Assembly (NCBI RefSeq): GCF_900128505.1
Contig: NZ_LT669941.1
Span: 3,952,728-4,016,727 of the forward strand
DNA: 64,000 nt
Source: Parabacteroides timonensis
GTDB taxonomy: Bacteria > Bacteroidota > Bacteroidia > Bacteroidales > Tannerellaceae
Direction: 5' to 3'
Part shown: one piece after another, positions 45,602 to 53,535 of the stretch
How positions within the stretch are numbered: the first letter of the stretch is position 1
How the letters are laid out: each line of letters starts with the position of its first letter
Made by a program: the position numbers and the translations under genes
Notes under the pieces: model-generated
Seen by the model: only the letters and a program-made list of their open reading frames with translations
What the model was told of the DNA's origin: nothing
Databases searched by the model: none

Positions 45602-47299
45602 ATGAAAAGACGTACCTTTTTAGCATCAATAGGTTTTGGCTGTGCCGTCCCTTCTTCCTTTCTGAATGCAGAGGTTTTGAATAATGCTATTTCCAACAGG
45701 GATCTGCATTATATCGATCCTCGTCTCGAAAAGATTTATGAAAAAGAGTTCGGAGGAAAAACGGTACTGGAAAAGAACTGCCTGACCGATCGTAATATTC
45801 TATTGATTACGAGTGATCAGCATCACTATATGTGTATGGGATATAATAACCCTCAGATAAAGACACCCAATCTGGACAGGTTAGCTAAAATGGGTATCAT
45901 CTTCGACAGGGCTTATTGTAACAACCCGACCAGTACACCGACCCGTGCCAGTATTATTACAGGTAAATATGCCAGTCAGCACGGTGCCTGGTCACTGGGA
46001 ACCAAGCTTCCTGAAAATGAGCTTACCGTCGGCGATTGTTTCCAAAAGGCCGGATACCGTACAGCCCTGATCGGCAAAGCCCATTTCCAACCGTTGAAAG
46101 GAAGTGAAGAATATCCTTCCTGCGAAGCATACCCAATATTACAGGAATTTGACTTCTGGCGTAAGTTCAACGGTCCTTTCTATGGATTCGAGCACGTAGA
46201 ACTTACCCGTAATCATACCGACGAACCGCATGTAGGACAACATTACGGTATCTGGCTGGAAGACAACGGCTGTACGAACTGGCGTGACTGGTTCCGTAAA
46301 CCGACAGGGATCAGCGACCCTCAATACCATGTCTGGAACATTCCCGAAAAGTACCATTACGATACCTGGATCGCAGAACGTACCAATAAGATGCTGGAAG
46401 GGTATAAAGAAAAAAATGCAAAGTTCTTCCTCTGGGCGAGCTTCTTCGACCCACATCCCAGCTATCTGGTACCTGAGCCATGGGCTTCCATGTACAAACC
46501 GGAAGATATGGATGTGCCAGAATTTACACCCGGAGAATTCGATGATAAACCGGTTCATTTTAAATTGACGCAAACACGCAATCCTGATTTCTCTTATCTG
46601 AAAGAAGAGGGCGAAGACAGACCGTCATGGGTTCACGGAGCTCATTCGCAGCTCTCTACAAAAGAGTCGAGAGCCCGGAATATGGCCACTTATTATGGTA
46701 TGATCTCCATGATGGACCATTACATAGGCAAGATACTGGATAAACTGGATGAATTGGATTTGACAAAGAATACAGTTATCGTTTTCACCTCCGACCATGG
46801 TCATTTCTACGGTCAGCACGGACTGATAGCGAAAGCGATCCATCATTATGAAGACCTGCTCCGTGTCCCCTGTATCGTAGCCGTCCCGGGAGGGGAAAAG
46901 GCAGGCGGGCGTTCATCGGCGATGTTATCGACAGTCGATCTGGCACAGACATTCCTAAGTCTCGCGGGTATCACTCAACCGCTAACGATGACAGGTATAG
47001 ATCAGAGTGAAGTATGGTGCGGTAAAAAAGAAAAGGCCAGGACACACGTTCTTGTTGAAAACCATTTCCAACCGACCAAATTTTATGCTAAAAGCTATAT
47101 AGATGAGCAATATAAGCTCACAATTTATATGAATCAAACGTATGGCGAGTTGTTCGATCTGATTAACGACCCTAAAGAGTTGAAAAACCTGTGGGATGTC
47201 CCGGAAGCAAAAGAACTGAAATCAAATCTGTTATTAAAAATGCTCCATGCCGAACTGGAAAAGGAGCCTTTGTTCATGCCTCGTATCGCTCCGGCATAA
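45602..47299 (+). CDS. Secreted sulfatase, Ser-type, third copy
   Basis: 565 residues. The N-terminus MKRRTFLASIGFGCAVPSSF has a twin-arginine-like start (RRTFLAS), unlike the Sec signals of the other two, so export may be through Tat. S1 features: LLITSDQHHYMCMG, modification motif S111-T-P-T-R, LIGKAHFQP, and FTSDHGHFYGQHG. It is distinct in sequence from the other two, so a different sulfate position is likely. Last gene of the operon, 17 bp after the previous one. Confidence 0.93.
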   Translation: MKRRTFLASIGFGCAVPSSFLNAEVLNNAISNRDLHYIDPRLEKIYEKEFGGKTVLEKNCLTDRNILLITSDQHHYMCMGYNNPQIKTPNLDRLAKMGIIFDRAYCNNPTSTPTRASIITGKYASQHGAWSLGTKLPENELTVGDCFQKAGYRTALIGKAHFQPLKGSEEYPSCEAYPILQEFDFWRKFNGPFYGFEHVELTRNHTDEPHVGQHYGIWLEDNGCTNWRDWFRKPTGISDPQYHVWNIPEKYHYDTWIAERTNKMLEGYKEKNAKFFLWASFFDPHPSYLVPEPWASMYKPEDMDVPEFTPGEFDDKPVHFKLTQTRNPDFSYLKEEGEDRPSWVHGAHSQLSTKESRARNMATYYGMISMMDHYIGKILDKLDELDLTKNTVIVFTSDHGHFYGQHGLIAKAIHHYEDLLRVPCIVAVPGGEKAGGRSSAMLSTVDLAQTFLSLAGITQPLTMTGIDQSEVWCGKKEKARTHVLVENHFQPTKFYAKSYIDEQYKLTIYMNQTYGELFDLINDPKELKNLWDVPEAKELKSNLLLKMLHAELEKEPLFMPRIAPA

Positions 47300-47300
47300 T

Positions 47301-47316
47301 GCTTGCTGCCGCAAGC
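47301..47316 (+). other. Small hairpin after the last sulfatase gene
   Basis: GCTTGC-TGCC-GCAAGC, a perfect 6-bp stem, 1 bp after the sulfatase stop codon. A T-run (GTTTTT) follows only 11 nt later, so it is at best a weak terminator. Confidence 0.4.
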
Positions 47317-47334
47317 TCTACACAAAGTTTTTAG

Positions 47335-47440
47335 AAAAGTATCTGTCATCTGTCATTTGCTGATGTAACACGTAGTCATTCAGTGGATAAGGGCATGGCA
47401 GATACTTTTTTTATTTGCAATGGAGTTTGTCATCTGTCAT
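47335..47440. repeat. Heptad repeats and inverted arms in the convergent gap
   Basis: AAAAGTATCTG at 47335-47345 pairs with CAGATACTTTT at 47399-47409, followed by TTTATTT. TCATCTGTCAT occurs twice (near 47347 and 47430), which is the same heptad family as at 12440-12525. This could be a terminator with a long loop for the sulfatase operon. The 526-bp gap 47300-47825 shows no coding sequence. Confidence 0.55.
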
Positions 47441-47442
47441 CA

Positions 47443-47684
47443 GTGCTGCTAAAAGACTATCTGTTAAAAGTCTGACAACTACGTGTTAAGTCCTGATAAA
47501 CTAAGAGTTAAGTCTTTATTTATTAAAACCAGCCTGTACAGGGTAGCCGAATAGGGTGTACAGGCTGCCCGCGCAGGGTGTACAGGATAATTTGCCAGGG
47601 TGTACAGGGTAGTAACAAAATGTAAGGACTTAACACATAATATCTCCTTTCTTAACAGGTAGTATCTCCCTTATTAACGATTAA
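47443..47684. repeat. Drifting tandem array with a strict 22-bp period
   Basis: About eleven 22-bp units. The best conserved are at 47531, 47553, 47575 and 47597, with core AGGGTGTACAGG (the first is AGCCTGTACAGG). Before them, GTTAAGTCCT at 47485 and GTTAAGTCTT at 47507 keep the same phase. After them, CTTAACA words and TATCTCC (47641, 47663) also keep it. Adjacent units share words while distant units do not. A 12-bp inverted pair, GTGTTAAGTCCT (47483) and AGGACTTAACAC (47625), brackets the core units. Confidence 0.75.
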
Positions 47685-47778
47685 AAGGAGCAGGAAGGGC
47701 TTAGAAAAAGGCGAACAAGCAGTCAGTATTAAATCTCCAGCAGGAAAACGTTGGTTAGATAAATACAGTGAATAAACA

Positions 47779-47830
47779 GTTAGGTACAGGTCGCATGAAT
47801 ACTACTGCAATCTGTGCCTATTTCTTTATA
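47779..47830 (+). terminator. Possible terminator before the convergent export operon
   Basis: TAGGTACAG and CTGTGCCTA form a 9-bp arm pair (one G-U on the plus strand), with inner GTCGCA/TGCAAT complementarity, followed by TTTCTTTATA. It lies against the 3' end of the minus-strand permease gene and could serve the plus-strand transcript. Confidence 0.45.
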
Positions 47831-48539
47831 TAAACTTTTCCCTCTTCTGCAAATTCAGTAGCCCTATCATCATCCAGACGATCCCTCCTATCAAAAGGAA
47901 AATACGATTCTTTACAATAAGTCCTTCCCAAATCACCGGCAGGAAGTTTTCCGGGACTTTGAATGGGTTCAATAGGATATTCCAAAAGGAGCGTTCTATT
48001 ATATCCATTTCACTGGTTATCAACAGAAGGATTGCCAGGATTATCGTGAGCACCGCCGTCCCATTACCACTACGGGTAATGGTAGATAGCATAAAGGCCA
48101 GATTTCCGAAAAAGACTAATGGGAACATTAACTGAATGGACATTTCAAACGGGTTGACCGGATAAAGCAATAATGTCGCCACATAGGAAAAAGCGACAAG
48201 GATAAAGAATATAGCCACATAGATCATCAGTAGACGTACTCCCCAAACCTTGTACTTATAATCAGGGATACCGAACAATATCTCCAATATACGGTTGTCC
48301 TCATCGTTTTGGATACCGAAAACGGCCGGATAGAAAACAAGTAACACACAGGGGAACATCAACAGATTATAAATAAGGCCCTCGTTGATCTCCGCCCGAT
48401 TCCAGGCAGACTGGAACATGAAGTAAGCAAAAAAGACAAAGGCTGCCAACAAGAACCAGATGAACTTCCCTGCAAAAATGATCTTCAGGTTGTATTTAAC
48501 TACTTTAGGTAGCAGTTGTATGAGTTGTTTCGTTGTCAT
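47826..48539 (-). CDS. ABC-2-type transporter permease
   Basis: 237 residues from ATG 48539 (MTTKQLIQLLPKV), with about six transmembrane helices (FIWFLLAAFVFFAYFMF, LLMFPCVLLVFYPAVFG, LLMIYVAIFFILVAFSYVATLLLY, MFPLVFFGNLAFML, GTAVLTIILAILLLI, LLIGGIVWMMIGLL). It has the ABC-2 pattern EDNRILEILFGIP between helices 2 and 3. It is the last gene of the export operon, 49 bp after the RND-ABC fusion, and it should be the membrane partner of an ABC ATPase, most simply the one fused to the RND protein. Confidence 0.8.
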   Translation of the reverse strand: MTTKQLIQLLPKVVKYNLKIIFAGKFIWFLLAAFVFFAYFMFQSAWNRAEINEGLIYNLLMFPCVLLVFYPAVFGIQNDEDNRILEILFGIPDYKYKVWGVRLLMIYVAIFFILVAFSYVATLLLYPVNPFEMSIQLMFPLVFFGNLAFMLSTITRSGNGTAVLTIILAILLLITSEMDIIERSFWNILLNPFKVPENFLPVIWEGLIVKNRIFLLIGGIVWMMIGLLNLQKREKFI

Positions 48540-48551
48540 ATATTTATATTT

Positions 48552-48584
48552 ACACACCCCCTACCCCCTCTCGAGAGGGGAAAG
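48552..48584 (+). repeat. 33-bp interspersed element, copy 1
   Basis: Starts ACACACCCCC and ends in the palindrome CCCCTCTCGAGAGGGG plus AAAG. It differs at one base from copy 2 at 55082-55114, which is in the opposite orientation. This copy lies between the RND-ABC stop and the permease start. Confidence 0.85.
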
Positions 48585-48588
48585 GTTA

Positions 48589-51500
48589 CTAATTGTTCAT
48601 ATTCTTTAATAGACAGAGATAAGCATCTTCCAGGTTTGGCTCCACCTGTACGGCACCTTCATAAGGCGATACGGTGGAGAGATAGCGTACCTGGATCGTA
48701 TCACCATCCTGGATATGATGTATCACCATTGTCTTATCCAGTACTTTCTCGAATTCATCACGCCCGATATGGAACTGCCATACCTTACCGGCAGCCATAT
48801 CCACCATATTTATCGGGTCACCGAAATACTTCAGATCACCCTTATTGATCACCACCACCTGGCTGCAGGAACTGGATATATCTTCAATGATATGGGTGGA
48901 GAAGATAACGATACGGTCGCGGCTCAGTTCGACCAGCAGATTACGGAAACGGATACGTTCGCGCGGATCGAGCCCGGCCGTAGGTTCGTCTACCACAAGG
49001 ATACGCGGCAAATGAAGCAGGATAAGGGCAATACCGATACGCTGTTTCATACCACCCGAGAAAGATCCGATCTTGTCGTCCTTCCGTTCATACATATGGA
49101 CAGCTTTCAAGACGTATTCCAGGCGTTCATTCTTCACCTTGGTATCTGTAATACCTTTTAAGATTGCCTGATAATCGAGAAATTCCCAGGAAGACATATT
49201 CTCGTAGGTACCGAACTCTTGTGGAAGGAATCCGATAAGGCTTTGCAATTCCTCGCGGTAGATACGGGTATCCAGGCCATTGATCCAGATACTTCCGTAG
49301 CTCTGCTCCAGAATACCACAGATCACACGCATCAAGGTGGATTTACCAGCCCCGTTGGGCCCCAGCAAACCGAACATTCCTGTACGGATCTCGAAAGAGA
49401 CTCCACGCAAAGCCTTGAACGGCTTCCGCTGTTTCCCGATCAGCGGGATACTTTTCACCATGCGGAACCACGAACGGCGCAGGCCGGCCAGACGTCCTTT
49501 GATACGCTCTATATTGACCTCTTTCTCATACAGATATTGGGAAGAGATATAAACAGCTATACAGAACGCCCATAAGAACCCGACTACTCCCACCAGGTTG
49601 GGGTTATCCATCTTCCGGAATAAAACGAACAGGATTACCGGAGGGATACTCCAAAAGATGATACGGTTTATATACTTCACAGCTTTACTCTCCGCAAAAC
49701 GGAAGTAGAGATATTCCCGGACTTTCCGCCACAGGTAAAGGATCGTTGCATAAATGGCAAACGACAACAGGAATATCCAAAGCTTGTTGCTGATAAAGAA
49801 CCAAGTGAAATAGAGACCGAAAAGCAACATGCCGAACTGCCAGATCACATTCACAAAATCCTTCAGGGAATGGTATTCATTACTCAATCCCAAATGCCTA
49901 CGGATATGCAGACCGCTATTCCACTGGCGACTGATACGCCCCGGCCAATCGTATATCTTCACCAGATTACGAACAGAGATATGTATCTCCTCCCCGGGAT
50001 CGATCACTTTCGAGCGGGCCCGCCGTAAACTGGCCTGTGCAAAATAAGTCACTCCGGGAATGCCGAAAACAAGGATTACCAGATAAATAGCCTGCCACAA
50101 CATGCCATCGGCATACAGCCAGATACAGGCTAGTCCCAGAAGAAACAATACAAAATGGAGTATCCATATCTTAGGGGATAAACTACGATACCATTGCAAC
50201 GTATTCTCCAACCCCATACAAACGGTCGGAATCAGGATCAATGTAAGTAAGGCAGAGAAAGCCAAACCTCCTATCACCGTAATGGCAAACGGCGCACCGA
50301 TCGCTCCGGCATATTCCGAATCACCCATCGCCAGCGGGAACATGGCAACGATCGTAGTGATCGAAGTAATCAGGATCGGGCGGATACGTGACAGACCGGC
50401 TGTCATCAAAGCCCGGTTCCGGCGATACCCTTGCTTGCGGAGGATATTGGAGTAGTCGATCAGGATAATACCGTTGTTTACCACGACTCCCAGCAAGATC
50501 AGGAATCCAGTCAGGGTATTGGCATTCAATAGGCTGTTATTTGTCAATAATAAGGCCAATAAGGAACCGATAGCTGCCAGCGGAATAGAGAAGAGCAGGA
50601 CAAAAGGTGTCACCAACGATTCGAACACAGAGGCCAGGATCATAAAGATCAATACAAAGGCTGCCAGGATAAGGAACTTAAAATCAGCAAACTCATCTTC
50701 TTCATGAAAGACCTCTACGGCTACTCCGGCAGGAAGGTTATAACCTGCCACCAACCGGTCGATATCCGAGCGATAACCTTCCAGCAAGTCTTTGGACGAC
50801 TCCACATCTTTAGAGAAGTTATAGAACACCTCGATCTGCTTATCCTGGTTGACACGCATAATACGTGATCGTCCCCGCCCATAATTGATAGAAGCCAGAT
50901 CCTGGAGGTTATGTAGGCCACCGGCGGCATTTTCTATCTGCACGACACGCAGGTCGTCGACTGTCTTTTCTTTCTTTTTTGATTCCTCACCATCCGTTTC
51001 CTCTTCGGGGAGATCGTTGCGAATGATAATATCATACGTATCTTCCCCGATCTTGAATGAGGAGCCGGAAGAAAACTCTGAATTGAGTGCCGTGAGTCCG
51101 GCGGAGATATTGGCACGGGATATATCATACGAGGTCAACAAGATAGGATCGAAATCGAGTCGTATCTCCGGCTGACGGCGGTTGTAGGAAACATTGGAAT
51201 TGCGGATAAACTCCTGTTCATCGAGATAATAACGGAAGTCTTCAGCTACCAGTTGCATAACGTCGAAGTCGGAACCTTTTATCACAATGCGTTCACGGTT
51301 GTCGCCGATACCCAACAGGCGCATAAAGCTACCCAGGCCACTCATTGCGGAGCTACCGCCTCCTCCACCACCGCCCATCGCTTCGCCCACGGATATTTCG
51401 GCACCTTGTATATTGGCCAGTTTCGATTGCACATCGGCTTTGATATCGGCTATCTGACGTTTTCCGATCTTCTTATAATCCTCTTTCAATACCAAAGTAA

Positions 51501-53301
51501 GGACGGCGTCCGTTTCACGGATACGGCAGATCAGGTCTTGTTTCTCCGGGAAGTCTGCCAGCCGTTCTTCCATTACCTTTACCACCTTGTCGGTGTTGTC
51601 GAGCGTGCTACCCGTTTGCATGGTAGCATAGATGTTGAAACGGTCGGAATCGACATCTTTCATCTGCTGGACATTCAGAGTAATGGAGAGGATGAGGGTG
51701 ACGAACAAAAGGATGATCGCCCCGAATATCACCACACCGGGGTTACGCATGCAGGTTTTCAGGAAGACCAGGTAGATCTGGACGGGACGTTGTACGATCG
51801 ATACTTTCTCGTAGAATACACTTTGTCCGTTTTTCTTCCGCAGCAAGGTGTAAGTCGCCATCGGGATAAACAATAGGGCAACGAACAGCGAGATAGTAAG
51901 CGTGGAGATGATCGAAACACCGATATGATGTCCGATCAACTTGATCATAAAGCTATCGGAAAAGACAAAGGGCAGAAAGACTGTTACCGTCGTCAGCGTT
52001 GCCGCCACAATAGAGCGCCAAACTTCCCGCGTCCCCTGCGTTACGGAACGTTCGGGCGTGACACCGATTGCGGAGAGTCGGTAGATGTTCTCGAGCACCA
52101 CCACGCTGTTATCGAGCAGCATTCCGATGGCCAACGCCATACCGACCAATGTCAGGCTGTTTATCGTTATCCCGAAAGCATAGAAGAAGTTGAATGCCGT
52201 ATAGACGGAGATCGGGATCGAAAGGGCGATAAAAAACACCAGCCGCAGGTTCTTCAGGAAAAGCCAGAGGATCAATACGGCCAATAGGCCTCCTACGAGC
52301 GCCAGGTTGATAATTTGGTTGATATTATTCTCCATCGTCTCGGCCGTATTCTCCTGTACCACCACTTCCACGTCGAGATATTCCAACTTCCGGTTCAGTT
52401 TCTCGATGGCTTCGGTAGCCCGGCGCGACAGGTCGATCAGGTTGGCCTGCGAGTCGTTCATCAGGGCAACCGAGACAGCATCTTTCCCATTCACACGGCT
52501 GAAAGAGGTTTCTTCTTTCAGGTCGAAGAAAACGGTTCCGACATCTTTCAACAGGACGGGGCCGGGAGCCACAACAATATTCTCGAGATCACCCACCTGG
52601 GTATAAAGCGAATTGACATGGATAAAATACTTGCTGTCGGGCTCATCGACAAACCCTACGAAAGCCTTATCCTGCGTATTCTGTGTCAATAACGAGCTGA
52701 TTTTCGAAGGAGTAAGATCGAGCGCTTTACATGCCTCCGGGTTGAGGCGTATCTCGATGGCTTTCTCTCTCCCACCGTAGATATTGACGGAGGCAACCCC
52801 GTCGATATTCTCCAGGTCGGAGCGGATCTCCTTATCCACGATATTACGTACACGGTCGATACCACCCGAGCCGCGCACCTGGAGCACCATAAAGTTATTG
52901 GCCATCTGCGAAACATCCACCTTCTGCAATTGCACCGTGAAGCCCTCGGGGAAGGTGGCCGCCACCTCATTGATCTTCTCCTGCAGGCGCAGGGAGGTGA
53001 TCTTGAAGTTGACCGTGTTCTTAAAGTCCACCTGTATGCTGGACTGCCGGCTGTCGATATTCGATTGTATCTTATCCACCCCGCCGATCGAACTGATGGC
53101 GCCTTCCAACGGGATAATCACCTCCGATTCCACATACGAAGGATCCATATCCTGGCCGGAAGAGACCTGGACAAAAAGCATCGGCAATTCGGCATTAGGC
53201 AATAACTCCACCGGAAGCTGTCGGTACGACACATAACCCAATAGAGTCAGTGCTATAAACAGCATCGAGATCGTTATTCTTCTATGTAGTAAAAAATTCA
53301 T
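48589..53301 (-). CDS. RND efflux permease fused to a C-terminal ABC ATPase
   Basis: 1570 residues, far longer than an RND permease (about 1050). Residues 1 to about 1031 are a full RND pump (MNFLLHRRITISMLFIALTL, IGMLLDNSVVVLENIYR with the D-N form of the proton site). About 1044-1090 are two extra helices. At 1108-1118 ISVRNLVKIYD looks like the first strand of an ABC ATPase. Then come four more helices (about 1149-1253), and from about 1295 the rest of an ABC ATPase: Walker A GPNGAGKST (about 1314), SGGMKQ (about 1415), ILVVDEP (about 1434) and STH (about 1468), all intact. A run of seven glycines lies near residue 645. The ATPase is closely related to the first gene of the operon. No frameshift is needed. 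Confidence 0.9.
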   Translation of the reverse strand: MNFLLHRRITISMLFIALTLLGYVSYRQLPVELLPNAELPMLFVQVSSGQDMDPSYVESEVIIPLEGAISSIGGVDKIQSNIDSRQSSIQVDFKNTVNFKITSLRLQEKINEVAATFPEGFTVQLQKVDVSQMANNFMVLQVRGSGGIDRVRNIVDKEIRSDLENIDGVASVNIYGGREKAIEIRLNPEACKALDLTPSKISSLLTQNTQDKAFVGFVDEPDSKYFIHVNSLYTQVGDLENIVVAPGPVLLKDVGTVFFDLKEETSFSRVNGKDAVSVALMNDSQANLIDLSRRATEAIEKLNRKLEYLDVEVVVQENTAETMENNINQIINLALVGGLLAVLILWLFLKNLRLVFFIALSIPISVYTAFNFFYAFGITINSLTLVGMALAIGMLLDNSVVVLENIYRLSAIGVTPERSVTQGTREVWRSIVAATLTTVTVFLPFVFSDSFMIKLIGHHIGVSIISTLTISLFVALLFIPMATYTLLRKKNGQSVFYEKVSIVQRPVQIYLVFLKTCMRNPGVVIFGAIILLFVTLILSITLNVQQMKDVDSDRFNIYATMQTGSTLDNTDKVVKVMEERLADFPEKQDLICRIRETDAVLTLVLKEDYKKIGKRQIADIKADVQSKLANIQGAEISVGEAMGGGGGGGSSAMSGLGSFMRLLGIGDNRERIVIKGSDFDVMQLVAEDFRYYLDEQEFIRNSNVSYNRRQPEIRLDFDPILLTSYDISRANISAGLTALNSEFSSGSSFKIGEDTYDIIIRNDLPEEETDGEESKKKEKTVDDLRVVQIENAAGGLHNLQDLASINYGRGRSRIMRVNQDKQIEVFYNFSKDVESSKDLLEGYRSDIDRLVAGYNLPAGVAVEVFHEEDEFADFKFLILAAFVLIFMILASVFESLVTPFVLLFSIPLAAIGSLLALLLTNNSLLNANTLTGFLILLGVVVNNGIILIDYSNILRKQGYRRNRALMTAGLSRIRPILITSITTIVAMFPLAMGDSEYAGAIGAPFAITVIGGLAFSALLTLILIPTVCMGLENTLQWYRSLSPKIWILHFVLFLLGLACIWLYADGMLWQAIYLVILVFGIPGVTYFAQASLRRARSKVIDPGEEIHISVRNLVKIYDWPGRISRQWNSGLHIRRHLGLSNEYHSLKDFVNVIWQFGMLLFGLYFTWFFISNKLWIFLLSFAIYATILYLWRKVREYLYFRFAESKAVKYINRIIFWSIPPVILFVLFRKMDNPNLVGVVGFLWAFCIAVYISSQYLYEKEVNIERIKGRLAGLRRSWFRMVKSIPLIGKQRKPFKALRGVSFEIRTGMFGLLGPNGAGKSTLMRVICGILEQSYGSIWINGLDTRIYREELQSLIGFLPQEFGTYENMSSWEFLDYQAILKGITDTKVKNERLEYVLKAVHMYERKDDKIGSFSGGMKQRIGIALILLHLPRILVVDEPTAGLDPRERIRFRNLLVELSRDRIVIFSTHIIEDISSSCSQVVVINKGDLKYFGDPINMVDMAAGKVWQFHIGRDEFEKVLDKTMVIHHIQDGDTIQVRYLSTVSPYEGAVQVEPNLEDAYLCLLKNMNN

Positions 53302-53330
53302 GCTTCTCTCATTTTTTCGATGTCCGGAGA

Positions 53331-53535
53331 CTTTCAGAAGGTTCTGAAATCCTCTTTTCTTCGTTTTTATATTTTCAGACAGTTCTGATTTTGTTTTTTC
53401 ATCGAAAAAGTCTTTTCAGAACCTTCTGATTTTGTTTTTTCACCGGAAAAATCTTTTCAGAGCCTTCTGATCCTGTTTTTTCATTCATTTGGAGTTTTCA
53501 GAAGGTTCTGACCTCTTTTCATCTTCTCCAAAATA
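53331..53535. repeat. Five tandem 41-bp repeats with palindromic cores
   Basis: Units start at 53331, 53372, 53413, 53454 and 53495, exactly 41 bp apart. Each has a core TCAGAA-NN-TTCTGA or a variant (TCAGACAGTTCTGA, TCAGAGCCTTCTGA). In the middle units the core is followed by TTTTGTTTTTTCA. The last unit lies inside the coding end of the upstream RND gene and encodes its final residues (QNLLKTPNE). The array fills most of the 179-bp gap before the RND-ABC gene. Confidence 0.88.

Noticed and set aside
47531..47618. CRISPR-like array
   Set aside because: The repeat is only about 12 conserved bases in a 22-bp unit with no room for spacers, and no cas gene is present.
48589..53301. Two genes joined by a sequencing error
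   Set aside because: The frame is continuous through the junction with membrane helices and no stop or odd composition. A read check would still be useful.
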